This document shows, in pieces, positions 44,331-54,374 of a DNA stretch of 64,000 nt. Under the pieces are notes generated by a model. It did no database searches and was not told where the DNA came from. It saw nothing but the letters and a program-made list of their open reading frames with translations. A program made the position numbers and the translations under genes. How positions within the stretch are numbered: the stretch's first letter is position 1; the number at the start of each line of letters is the position of its first letter. The stretch is from contig CM037885.1 in the NCBI GenBank assembly GCA_021292165.1, forward strand, positions 8,365,042 to 8,429,041. Reading direction: 5' to 3'. The DNA comes from Shinisaurus crocodilurus. Its lineage: Eukaryota > Chordata > Lepidosauria > Squamata > Shinisauridae.

Positions 44331-44412
44331 CTGCCCATCAGAGCAAATCAGCTTTCCCCAGCTTGTGCCCCCCCCCCGCAGCGCCCCCAGAGCTGTTTTT
44401 GCACCACTCTGC

Positions 44413-44578
44413 CATAGATTTCATAGATCACAGAGTCGGAAGGAGCCTACAAGGCCATCGAGTCCAACCCCCTGCTCAATGCAGGGAACTCGAGGAGGGG
44501 TCTCCCATCCAAGTAATAGCCAGGCCTGACCCTGCTTAGCTTTCCACGCTCAGACAAGCTGAGCCAGCGTAAGCCACG
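44413..44578 (-). mobile_element. 5S rRNA-derived SINE
   Basis: Same structure, with GCTAAGCAGGGTCAGGCC and CTTGGATGGGAGACC on the minus strand. Confidence 0.8.
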
Positions 44579-44851
44579 TCGGTGGTGGCAAAAGCTGTGC
44601 CAATTCAGCAGCTTCCAAGGAAGTGCGACTCAGCTTGAAACAAGTGGTGTCCTCCCCGTGTGCCTGTGAAAACAGTGAGATTTTTTCCCTGCTAATTCGG
44701 CGGTGAATTCGGTGGTGAGTGTGTGGTGGGTGGGTGTGCGTGGGTTTGGGTGTGTGTGATGTAGCCCCCCCTGACCCATAGAGGTTGCTCGCCTCTGGCA
44801 TAAAACAACCACGACAGCAAAGGCCCGCCACTCACTATCATCCTAACTTAC

Positions 44852-44929
44852 CTTTCAAAGGTGAGGCAATTGCTTCCAGATAATTCAGCGTTCACGGAAG
44901 GAGCTTGGACCTCAGTGAAGCGAAAGGGC
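44852..44929 (-). CDS. Candidate last exon of CEACAM-like gene 3
   Basis: On the minus strand CACTTTTATAG at 44930 and a donor-like AAAG/GTAAGT at 44851 bound 78 bases. Entered in phase 1 from exon 4 it reads CPFASLRSKLLP and TGA, a short basic tail that would anchor the protein without signalling motifs. The acceptor is weak and no polyadenylation signal was checked, so this is a suggestion only. Confidence 0.2.
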
Positions 44930-44949
44930 CTATAAAAGTGATGGGAATG

Positions 44950-45068
44950 GGCTGGTTTATTTAACACATCCATGTTCTCTCCTTTCTCCAAGGAGCTCAG
45001 GAGGACCATTTCATCCACACAACAATCTTACAAGGTAGGATAAGGGCTGAGTGACAGTGATTGGCCCA
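44950..45068 (-). mobile_element. tRNA-derived SINE, 3' half, diverged
   Basis: TTTATTTAACACATCC and ATCCACACAACAATCTTAC resemble the tail and body of the family. A plus-strand partial copy is at 51420-51550. Confidence 0.5.
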
Positions 45069-45679
45069 AGCAGGCTCGGGCAACTTGTGGCCCTCCTAGA
45101 GGTTGACGTATTGCAACTTCCATCAGCCCTAGCCAGCACAGCCAATGGGCAGGGATGATGGGAATTGCAGTCCAGCAACATCCGAAGGGCTGCAAGTTGC
45201 CCCCGCCCCTGCCTTCGGGTGCACCTCTGCGACAGCGCATCCTAGCCCATCCCGTCTCGTATTTGTAAAAATGGAATCGTTGCCACGTGAGAACAAACGC
45301 TTGAGAAGTGAGCTAGAGATGGGCGAGGATTTCGTTGCAAATTTCAAAGGGGGGGGGATTCATTCCCCTTTCCCTGCTCACTCCAGTTTGCAGAGCTCAC
45401 TGTAAAAGCCGCGTCTCTCCATAGCTACGGAGGAGCGAACCAACGAGTTTTAAAAAGTCTAGCTTGTGTCTTTCCCTCTATGGCTAAGGGCCAAGCTACA
45501 TGCAATGATAATAAATAGGAATTGCTCAGGGCCCGTGATCGGGACTGTGGCACACAGGGAGGGGTGGGGGCTTCAGTTTTCCCTCCCATGCTGCAGAGCT
45601 GTCCCCCTGCCCCCCCCAAGCTGTTATTTGGCACAGGAGGATGGTCCCATGGGTGTGTGTGTGTGTAGGAGTGTGTGTG

Positions 45680-45916
45680 AGCCAGTGTGGCGTGGTGGTG
45701 AGAGTGTTGGACTGGCCTCGGGAGATCCGGGTTCTAGTCCCCGCTCGGCCATGAAACTCTCTGGGTGACTTTGGGCCAGTCACTGACTCTCAGCCTCACC
45801 TACCTCACAGGGTTGTTGTGAGGATAAAATGGAGAGGAGGAGGAGGATTATGTAAGCCGCCTTGGGTTCCTTGCAGGAAAAAAGGCGGGGTATAAATATA
45901 ATAAATAAATAAATAA
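45680..45916 (+). mobile_element. tRNA-derived SINE, well preserved
   Basis: GCCAGTGTGGCGTGGTGG head, GGTTCTAGTCCCCGCTC and the full tail. A second, partial copy follows at 45960-46110. Confidence 0.85.
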
Positions 45917-46298
45917 GTTATCTTATCTCCGATCTATGATCTGTAACAGTTTGGCTTTCACTCTCAGTCTAGCCTACTTCACTGGGTTGATGATGATGAT
46001 GATTATTATTTTTGTTATTGTGAGGATAACATTGGCTGGTGGGTAGGGAGGGACAAACCACGCCCACCACCTTGAGTTCCTTGGAGGAGAGGTGGGATAA
46101 TATATTTAAACAATTAAAAAGGTATCTTCTTCCCAAAGTCGAGAAAAGAACCCGTTACTTGCGAATCCCACGCACACCCCCTTCCAATAACTTGTCCCCA
46201 TTCCTAATCTAATGTAACCACTAGTCCTTACTCCCACCTCTGGACTTTGGTGTCCTGGGTTTCCTTCCCCCCCCCCCCAACCGGTGGGTGTTACTCAC

Positions 46299-46424
46299 AG
46301 AAGAGCACAGAGAACACGGTCATCAAGGGGTCGGCCCAGGCCAGAGATCCAAGCAAGGCTGCAGCGATGACCCCTGCACTGTAGCTCAAGGAGGCAGATC
46401 CGGACTGGTGCTGCTGATCCTTTT
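46299..46424 (-). CDS. CEACAM-like gene 3, exon 4 (membrane segment)
   Basis: A 126-base exon, phase 1-1, acceptor CCCTCTTCCAG and donor TTCT/GTGAGT. It encodes KDQQHQSGSASLSYSAG followed by VIAAALLGSLAWADPLM and TVFSVLF. This is the right place and phase for the CEACAM transmembrane exon. The Asp-Pro inside the hydrophobic run is unusual: it may bind a charged partner, or the segment may be a GPI-attachment signal. Confidence 0.75.
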
Positions 46425-49400
46425 CTGGAAGAGGGAAAAGGGCCAGAGTTGATATCTGCATTCCGCCACCACGGCCAGGATCGGCTTCGTGGCATTTTTG
46501 CCGAAAGGCTGCACCGGCGCCGACCCACAGGCGCATTTGAGGCAGGGCCCCTTGCAGATGGGGCTTGCTGTAAATGAATCTTAGGGTGCGATCCTATGCA
46601 AGTTTAGACAGACAAAAGGCCTACAACTCCCAGCATGCCCCAGCCAGCACAGCTTAAAATGGTGCTTATGTTCAAAGTAACAGAGAGGCTTTTAAGTTGC
46701 CATCTGTTTTCACTGCGCAAAGATATTTTATACTAGTGAATGGACCTGGCTCCGCCCGGCTTGGAACACCCCCGCAGACGTCAGAGTTGGACTCATTGTT
46801 CCCACCCCGTCTGAAGGGGCGGTGCTAGGTACCGAAAATATCCGGGGGGGGGGGCTCAGGCCCACAGGACAACAACAAAAAATGCAGACAATTGTGTATG
46901 CTAATTTACAGATGCTCTAAAGCAGTGTTCTCCAACCTTGGGTCCCCAGATGTTTTTTTGGCCTACAACTCCCAGCATGCCTCAGCCAGCTATGCTGGCT
47001 GGGGCATGCTGGGGTTGTAGGCCAAAAACATCTGGGGACCCAAGGTTGGAGAACGCTGCTCTAAAGTCTCTCTCCGTGCATGGGTCTTTAAGGGACCCTG
47101 TCTCCTAAGGACACCCCTGCTTGTAAAAAGGATGCATGGACAGGGGAGAGGAGGGCATTTGATTTCAGAAAAAAAAAAAAAAAACCTCAGGCAGAAAGAT
47201 TCAAAGCAGGGGGCAGCAGGAGGGGAAGCACCTGTGGGCCAAAAGCCAGCTAATCTGGGGGGGGGGGGGATCAGATGCAACAGAGATCCGCAGAGCCAAG
47301 CGCCCATGGACAGGAGGGCGATGGGGCAGGTGGCCTCCCAGAGATCCGGGGCTCCCAATGAAAGATTTGGGGCTCCAGTCCTTGCGGGCTACCCCCTAAC
47401 ACCGCCTCTGATTGAAGCCACGCCTGCTGGCACCTCTAAGCAACATGGCCCCTGCCATGGGGCACCCCTATAGCCCCCTGATGGAGGGGTCTATCCACTC
47501 TATTCCCCTGGGGAGGGGTGTCTGCCCCCACAGCAGGAAGGAGGGGGCAGGCATATAAATCTGTCCGCCAGCCCACTAAGCTCCCGGGCTTCAAGCTGTG
47601 CTGTTGATGGAAGTCTGCCACCTAATGGCTGAAATTGGTACGGCACGCTTCAAACACAGACACATTTGAATTAAGGTGTTTTTAAAAAACCCAAATAATC
47701 CTGAGGTGCACACTTCCAGGGTCCCCTTAGGATACATGCCAAGTTTCAGGTGTCTAGGTTTCACAGTTTTGGTGCTGCCAAGCTGGCAAACACACATCTG
47801 CTTTCATTATTACAGATTTTATGTTCTTTGTCTTGGAAGCTCCACTTTGAGCTGCTTTTTTTTTTTTTTTTTTTTTTTAAATCTCCGTGATTATTTTAGA
47901 TCTTCTGCATTTGCTGCCTTCACTGTATCTTTAATCATAGCTTTTATAAACTATGTTTCTCTCCCCCCCCCCGCTGCTTTTAAACTTTGTATTGCGGGGT
48001 GTATTGGTTTCATTGATTTTATTGTTTCTTGTACGGTGTATGTCGCTGTAAGAGGTTTGGCTATAGGGCGACTCATATGTTTAATAAGCGAATAGGATGA
48101 TGATGCCTGCTGCTATGACATATGTATGCATCTTTAAAAAATAAAAATAAAATGCAAGTATTCTTCTTGCTTCAAGATGATTGCTTTTACCCGTATGCAA
48201 ATATATGTAAATTAAACTGATAGAGCAAGAGTGCAATCCTACGCAGGTTTAAACAGAAAAAAGTCCTACAACTCCCAGCATGCCCCAGCCAGCATAGCTG
48301 GCTGGGGCATGCTGGGACTTGTAGGCCTTTTTTCCTGTTTAAGCTTGCATAGGTTTGTGCCTTTAATCGACTATGCCTGCAATCGTATACTTCAGCCTTT
48401 CCCAACCTGGAGCCCTTCAGATGTGTTCAGCTCCCATCTTGATGGGAATTGTAGTCCAACACATCTGGAGAGCTCCAGGTTGGGAATGGCTTACCTGGAA
48501 GTACAGTAATACCTTGGACTGCAAGTAACTTGGTTTGAGAGCATTTTGCAAGACAAGGAAATTTTTAAATATTTATTTAATTTTTTTAAACTTGATATAC
48601 AAGCGACGTCTTGCAATACAAGTACTGTAGTACGGCTTAAATTAAAAATCTCTGTACAAATTTTTTTTGGGGGGGGGATTTCGTTTTGATATAAGAGTGT
48701 TTTGGATTACAAGCACGTTTCCGGAACGAATTATGCTCTCAATCCAAGGCATGACTGTAAGCCCCATTGAACCTCTGAGTAGACATGTCTGGGATTGCGC
48801 TGGAAGATCCCTTTATTTGGGTGGTAGCCGTAGCGTGCAGGTCTGAGATTTCCCCGCATTCTTTGGGTACTCCAGAGGAAAATAGATACTTACTGCTGCT
48901 GCCTTCTTGGATGTTCAGAGTCACCTCGCCCGAGTATAACTGAATTCCTTCTTCTCTGAGCTCTGGGTCCTCGGTCCCCTGCCCTGGTTGCTTTGACTGG
49001 TCAGAAGGAGCCTCTATCCACACCATGTAGGTCCCGGCATCAGATCTGGCTAGCTGTTTTATGGTCAAGGAACAGTTCTGTTGTACCACTGCCCTTGGCT
49101 GTTGCGGGTTCGGCTGCCCCAGGGTGTATGTTTGCAATATTTCTCCAATCCCTGAATGGGCTCTTTTGTACCATTTACACAAAGACAATTGAGTTGGGCC
49201 TTTTCCTAGAATCAGCGTGACATCCTGACCTGCACTGGGAGCTTGTGGCCTGAGTGTGACAGTGATGGAAGTTGGTTCTGTGAACAGAGTGGATAAGAAA
49301 TGTACATGGCTTAGGATCATCAGACCAGAATAATAAAACTTTGGAAACTTTTTATTTTTACCAGTCTCTTCTATTCCTGCGTCCCCACCGGCAGTTTGAT

Positions 49401-52400
49401 CCGCAGACATTAGCAAACAGTAACCCTGATTCCCTGCGCCTCAAAAAGTTTCACTAGCTGACTCCTGCAAACCAAGCTCCTACTGAAGGCAAAAGCACCG
49501 GTTAGGGTCCCCGCCCCCCGCCAGTAAGTTGGCAACTTATTTCAAAAAAGCCAAAGACCAAACCACCCTCTCAAGAGTTACCTCCCTCCCCACACTTCTG
49601 TTGGTCAGGATTGTCACTTTCCCTCCCATTGTCTCTGCTCCTGTGCCTTTTAAATAACAGCCTTCAAATTAGGAGTGAAGCTTCTGGTGGAAAACAATTC
49701 TGCTGCCAATTTTTTCTGCTGTGAAAGAGACAGAAGCAGCAGGGCCATTTTTAAAAACAACAACAAAGGATTGGCAACATTGCTGTCTTTTCTACCACTA
49801 TGATCTGATACTTAGTGAGAGCCAAAATGTCTGGAAATAAGCAGGTGAACTAGTAGAAACATGCAGTCTTGGAATTAGGGTTGCCAACTGATCAGGAAAC
49901 CAGGCCTGGCCTGCTCTTCTGCCCTGAATAAGAGCTTGATCTGCAGAAATCAGCAGGTGAAACTTAAAAAAAAAAGAAAAGAAGTACATATTATAAAATA
50001 CAAATAGATCTTGGTAAATATTATAAGCCCAGGAACATTTTACAAGAGGAATAAATATTCCAATATATGCAATTTTAATGTTTCTAGTGCATCTACATGG
50101 TGCCTAAAAATACTACAGATACTATTTAATTACGGTACTATCAATACGTACATTTAATCCTAATTTAACCATCGGTGGAGCTTCTCATGCCAGGGGCTGG
50201 GAAGAAAGATGGCCACCCTCGTTGGGGTGGCTGGGGAGGGAGTTGGTGATTGTGCTTAATATTTGGGGCGAGTGAGCAGAGCTGGGGTGCGTCTGAAGGA
50301 CAAAGTAGAGGGAAGAGTACAGTTACCCCCAGCTCTCCCCCCCAAAAAAATTATGCACACATAGTAATTGTGCTCCATTGTGTTGGAGAGGATGCCAGGA
50401 ACTTGGTACTTATGCTCATATGTGGTGGAGCTGTAAAAGCGTATTGGATTTTTGGAATAAAATTTTTGGAGAAATTTCAGAAATTATTGGTATTAATGTG
50501 GAGGTCTGTCCAAAATTAGCATTGTTATCAATAACGGAGAAACTTCTGTGCTCACAAGAGAAAAAGGAACTAATTGTAAGTTTATTAGCGGCAGGGAGAT
50601 TATTGATTGCAAGGAACTGGAAAGTTCAACATCAGTATTTAATAATAGACTGGTATAAAGAGGTTTGGGATATTGCTTTAAATGATAAACTAACATGTAG
50701 TATTAAATGTAAAAGGGGACAATTAAAGAAAAATAATTTTAAGGAAATATGGGGGTCATTTTTAGATTATGTTTTAGTAAAGGGGAAAGGGAGTAAGCCA
50801 TGTCATGATATGATGTATTTTTGGAATATAGATTAATAATGGATTATGTGGATAGAATTGGTTTTGGCCCCGGGGTGACGGGTGCACTTGTAGTGTATGA
50901 TTTGTAGGTTTATGGGGTTTTTTTTGTATGTGTGTTCTTTTAAAAAAATATAAATAAAATTTAAAAAAAAAAAATTATGCACACACCACATCGTTGCCAC
51001 ACAACATCAGAGAAGACTAGATCACCACGAGGAAAGAGGATTCAAGAGGATCCCATTTGCACCAAAAGGTTGCGGTGTGTGTGTGTGTGTGTGTGTGTGT
51101 CCGCGGGGTAAAGTTGCCACCTTTTGTACTGGCAGCGCTGCCTTTAGCAGCAGGGATCCAACAGGTCTGAGAATGTTGGATTAGGGCAAAAGGAGACTTA
51201 GGCTCATTCAGATCCATAGATTTCATAATAGAGTTGGAAGGAGCCTACAAGGCCATTGAGTCCAACCCCTGCTCAATGCTGGAAACTAGAGGAGGGGGTC
51301 TCCTATCCAAGTAATAACCAGGCCTGACCCTGCTTAGCTTTCCACACTCAGACAAGCTGAGCCAGCGTGAGCCACAGGCCACCTTATCCTGCCACAAAGT
51401 TTACCGGGTGCCGCTTGTGCTAGTCTCAGCCTGACCTACCTGATCTGGTTGTTGTGAGGATGAAGTTGGGGATGAACCATGTATCCCATGCAAAGCTCCT
51501 TGGAGGAAGAGCAGGATTTTTTTTTATTTTTTTTATTTTAAAAGATACTAAATAAATAGTTTCCCAGCAGCATGGAAGTGTGCAATGGTAAGAAAAGGTT
51601 GGCTTTCTGCCTGTTGTATAGCTGTTAAAGGCAGAGGAGCTTTTTCGTTAAAAGAAAAGAAAATATGGCAACTTTCTAAGATGGGTGTTAACGCTTACCA
51701 GTGATCTGTAAAATGGAAAAGGCTTCGTACGTTCTTCCTGCATTTGTTTGTCCTCCGCTTGGTGTCTGCTGCTCTGGAGTTGTCGTTAGCACCAGGGAAT
51801 AGTTTCCCGAGTCTGAGGCCGTCAGCCTCGTGATATGCAAAGAGCAGTCCTGTTGCACAGTCTCCCGTCCGCCTTTTGCCGGCTGGGGATTGTTTGGGGT
51901 GTAGGTAAGAGCGGGGCCCGGGTCTCCCGACCGAGATGTTCGAGACCACCGGCACTGTGCGATCTGGCTCTGGGCTGGGCCTCCCCTTAGTGCCAGGGTG
52001 ACATTCTGACCCCATCTCGGACGTGGTGGTTCGGCCTGCACAGAAAGTCTCTGCTGTGCTGGAACCAGCTGCAAAACGCAGGTCAGGATGAAGCCTGCAA
52101 AGGAGCGAGGGGCGGGGGAGGAAATGTAAGATTCATTTCTGCCCTCTCTTGTCAGTCATCCAAATTAAGCCTCTTTCTTGCCTCGAGAGAAGCTCCATGT
52201 CTTGAAGCGCCAGAAGAACCTGATCGCTGGAAACCCAGTACTGCCGCAAGCTTATTTTGACTTTAGAACGATTCTTTTAGGGCGCAATCTTGGGCAGGTT
52301 ATGCAGGAAAAAAACGTCCTACAATTCCCAGCACGGGCCCAGCCAGCATGCTGGGGGATGCTGGGACCTGTAGGACTTTTTGCCTGTATAAACATGCATA

Positions 52401-52999
52401 GGGTGGCACCTGTAGTCATGTGCGGATTGAATAGACCAGTGTTTCTCAACCTTGGGTCCCCAGATGTTTTTGGCCTACAACTCCCAGCATGCCCCAGCCA
52501 GCTACGCTGGCTGGGGCATGCTGGGAGTTGTAGGCCAAAAACATCTGGGGACCCAAGGTTGAGAAACACTGGAATAGACTAAGGGCGCAATCCTGTCGCG
52601 TGTGATGGCCGTGAGCCCCGGAACGTGGAGGCTTACAGTCGTGCAACGTGGTGCGGAGCCGGGAGGAGAGGCGGATGCGACCTTCACCTGTCCTCCCGCG
52701 CCCAGCATTTTTTGGCCCATTTAGCGGGAGCATCTCGGAGGGGGATGCTGCCTCTTCCTGCCCCTGCTCCCTGAAATGCCCCCTTTCCGTGCTGGCTGCC
52801 AGGCAGTCGGTGACCTGATTCCCAGCTCAGAGGCCGGAGTGCTGTCTCGGACCTTGGATCCAGGAATCCGAACTATCCTATGGCCCCCTCAGACGTTGTC
52901 CAGTGGGAACATAGGATTGCTCCCTAATTAATTGATTTAAAACTAGTTTGATGAACTAAGATTTCTTTAGTCAGCTGACAGTTAATATTCTTTATATTC

Positions 53000-53046
<47 letters not shown>

Positions 53047-53150
53047 TGGATCCTCTTGCCATCTTGCAAGGTGCGGAGATTTGCTTTTTCCAACTGACCT
53101 GCCAGAAGAATGGCCCTCCGCGATCCCTGCTGGCTGCTGGGTAGCTCCAT
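46299..53150 (-). CDS. CEACAM-like gene 3, two IgV domains and membrane exon (3' end unresolved)
   Basis: Four exons on the minus strand join in phase 1 throughout: 53150-53099, 52094-51699, 49277-48894 and 46424-46299 (958 coding bases). The product has a split signal peptide, two tandem IgV domains and a hydrophobic membrane segment. Only the first IgV exon carries the rest of a signal peptide, and the second starts directly with strand A, so both belong to one protein. The tail is not settled: a candidate last exon at 44929-44852 would add a short basic tail and stop. Whether the membrane segment is a true helix or a GPI signal is open, because it contains an Asp. Intron 2 carries an L1, a 5S SINE and microsatellites. 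Confidence 0.75.
46855..47400 (+). repeat. Dispersed repeat family H, copy with MITE copy 8
   Basis: Colinear with 23160-23736 including the MITE at the same site; differs by small indels and an A-run. Confidence 0.75.
46923..47058. mobile_element. Foldback hAT MITE (family A), copy 8
   Basis: 136 bases, flanks CTCTAAAG on both sides, inserted in the copy of family H repeat at 46855-47400. Confidence 0.9.
47400..48230. other. Intron 3 of gene 3, no other gene seen
   Basis: AT-rich sequence with a poly-T run at 47859-47879 and a CCCC run at 47963. Part of 47930-48095 resembles an L2-type 3' end. Confidence 0.45.
48231..48360. mobile_element. Foldback MITE family B
   Basis: A complete copy with the full GCATGCCCCAGCCAGC centre and inverted GTGCAATCCTACGC and GCATAGGTTTGTGC ends. 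Confidence 0.75.
48393..48492. mobile_element. Foldback MITE family D
   Basis: CAGCCTTTCCCAACCTGG and CCAGGTTGGGAATGGC inverted ends around GGGAATTGTAGTCC. Confidence 0.65.
48894..49277 (-). CDS. CEACAM-like gene 3, exon 3 (second IgV domain)
   Basis: A 384-base exon, phase 1-1, acceptor TCTGTTCACAG and donor AGCA/GTAAGT. The domain begins PTSITVTLRPQAPSAGQ and has DVTLIL (B), LCKWYKR (C), QQNCSLTIKQL (E) and RSDAGTYMVWI (F), ending EVTLNIQEG (G). The cysteine pattern equals that of the first domain, and the QQ-x-CSL motif shows the two arose by duplication. An F-G insertion of about 25 residues rich in Gln, Gly and Glu is longer than in the other domains. Confidence 0.9.
49585..49965 (+). 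repeat. Dispersed repeat family E, two copies in tandem
   Basis: Elements of the type GGTTGCCAACTGATCAGG, then GCCTTTAA..AGCTTGATCTGCAGA and ATCAGCAGGTGAAAC. Recognisable copies are also near 8520-8640, 26850-27000, 29170-29340, 43520-43630, 54510-54770, 54965-55140, 62215-62400 and 63855-63910. Non-coding; class not assigned. Confidence 0.55.
50362..50970 (+). mobile_element. 5'-truncated L1-type LINE with target duplication
   Basis: The frame from 50378 reads the C-terminal end of an L1 ORF2 (HMWWSCKSVLDFWNKIF, then a stop at 50836), followed by an AT-rich 3' UTR and A-rich tail. AAAATTATGCACACA stands on both sides (50347-50361 and 50971-50985), so this is a target-primed insertion. It is in intron 2 of CEACAM-like gene 3, antisense to it. 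Confidence 0.85.
51215..51380 (-). mobile_element. 5S rRNA-derived SINE in gene 3 intron 2
   Basis: Same structure; here the SINE is in the sense orientation of its host gene. The tail shows CATAGATTTCATAATAGAG on the plus strand. Confidence 0.8.
51699..52094 (-). CDS. CEACAM-like gene 3, exon 2 (first IgV domain)
   Basis: A 396-base exon, phase 1-1, acceptor CTCCTTTGCAG and donor CTG/GTAAGC. It encodes the end of the signal peptide and an IgV domain: GQNVTLALRG (B), AQCRWSR (C), QQDCSLHITRL (E) and ASDSGNYSLVL (F). The B and F cysteines are absent; instead one Cys lies two residues before the core Trp and another at the start of strand E. Sequons at NVT and NYS are visible. Confidence 0.9.
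52280..52410. mobile_element. Foldback MITE family B
   Basis: Diverged copy beside a family A MITE; ends GGGCGCAATCTTGGGCAG and CATGCATAGGGTGGC. Confidence 0.6.
52437..52571. mobile_element. Foldback hAT MITE (family A), copy 9, within gene 3 intron 1
   Basis: 135 bases with TTTCTCAACC ends, flanks GAATAGAC identical on both sides. Confidence 0.92.
53099..53150 (-). CDS. CEACAM-like gene 3, exon 1 (signal peptide, first part)
   Basis: ATG at 53150 reads MELPSSQQGSRRAILLA and one more base, then donor CAG/GTCAGT. The layout (short polar start, RR, then a hydrophobic run completed by exon 2 GFILTCVLQLVPAQQ) matches the CEACAM signal peptide, whose first exon also ends in phase 1 within the hydrophobic core. 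The ATG context ACCGTGATGG is good. Confidence 0.78.
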
Positions 53151-53631
53151 CACGGTCCCTTATTTGTCCTGCAGAGCCGGTAGCCTACAGAATTGCTAAC
53201 TCTAGCCGAGGAGCAGCGCAGTCAGACAGATCCTCTTCTTCTGGCAAGGTCTCTCAGGTCCCTCTGCTTGGATGAGATAAACTCCCTCGCCTCTGCTGCT
53301 TCTCCTTTTGTGTGCAGAAGGAAGGAAGGAAGCAGCGGCTCTTACACAAGGGGTGGGTGATGCTCCCACGGCCACCAGGGCGCCGGCAATTTTTGCCTTC
53401 TTGGGGGCTTTCGGTGTTGTTCGACTTACAACACCTTAAGGTGACTAAGGCTGAGTCCTGACAGCCCAGTAAGTGTGCGGGGAGGGGCTGGATTGGGACT
53501 GAAGGAAAGCTGGATTTGGCCCCCAGGCTTGAGGTTCTGCTCGCCTGCTTTAAGTCCCAATCCTATGCACGTTTAGACAGAAAAAAGGCCTACAATTCGC
53601 AGGAGGGTGTTGTTGCACTTGTTTAGCTATT

Positions 53632-53832
53632 CTTGTAAGGCAGTTTACATAATCCTCCCCCCCCCCCCGCGCGCTCCATTTTAGCCTCACAACAACCCTG
53701 TGAGGTAGGTGAGGCTGAGAGTCAGTGACTGGCCCAAAGTCACCCAGTGAGCTTCATGGCCTGAGCAGGGAATAGAACCTGGATCTCCCGACTCCCGAGT
53801 CCCAGTCCAACTCTCTAGCCACTACGCCACAC
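53632..53832 (-). mobile_element. tRNA-derived SINE
   Basis: Near-complete, with a C-rich interruption at 53660. It lies about 480 bases upstream of the start of CEACAM-like gene 3. Confidence 0.75.
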
Positions 53833-53854
53833 ATCAGTGCTTTGTCAACTGCGC

Positions 53855-54180
53855 TGTCTCCCAGTTCATTTCAGGCCCAATTTAAAGTGCTGGTTTTAAC
53901 TTGTAAAGCCCGTAACAGCTTGGGACCAGCTTACCTGAGAGTCCTCCTCCTTTTTTTATGTACTGTACCTACCTGGATCCTAAGATCCTCTTCAGAGGCC
54001 CTGCTCCGTGTGCCCCCCAGCAAGTGTAGTGAGGTGGGTGGCTACTAGGGGGAAGGCCCTTTTGGTGGTGGCACCCCGGCTGTGGAATAGCATCCCCAGA
54101 GAGGCTCGCCTGGTGCCTACATTGTGATCTGATAGACACCAGGTGAAGAACTTTCTATCCATCTGGGCCTTATTAAAAAA
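53855..54180 (+). mobile_element. L2-type LINE fragment
   Basis: CAGTTCATTTCAGGCCC, CTTGGGACCAGCTTACC, GGTGGCACCCCGGCTGTGG and GAGAGGCTCGCCTGGTGCC, the L2 ORF2 C-terminal order. Confidence 0.7.
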
Positions 54181-54256
54181 AACACACCATCCATTTTAAG
54201 CAAACAAAATCAAGGCTCTCTGTGTCAGCTGAATTTTAGTTATTTGAGCTGCTAAA

Positions 54257-54374
54257 GGCACAATCCTATAGCTGATTTAGACAGAAAAAAGCCCTACAAC
54301 TCCCAGCATTCCCCAGCCAGCCATGTTGGGAGTTGTAGGACTTTTTTCTGTCTAAACATACATAGGATTGTGCC
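54257..54374. mobile_element. Foldback MITE family B
   Basis: GGCACAATCCTATAG ... CATAGGATTGTGCC with AGACAGAAAAAAGCCC stem. Half copies of the same family are at 8975-9030, 31208-31290, 46585-46650 and 53553-53600. Confidence 0.75.
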
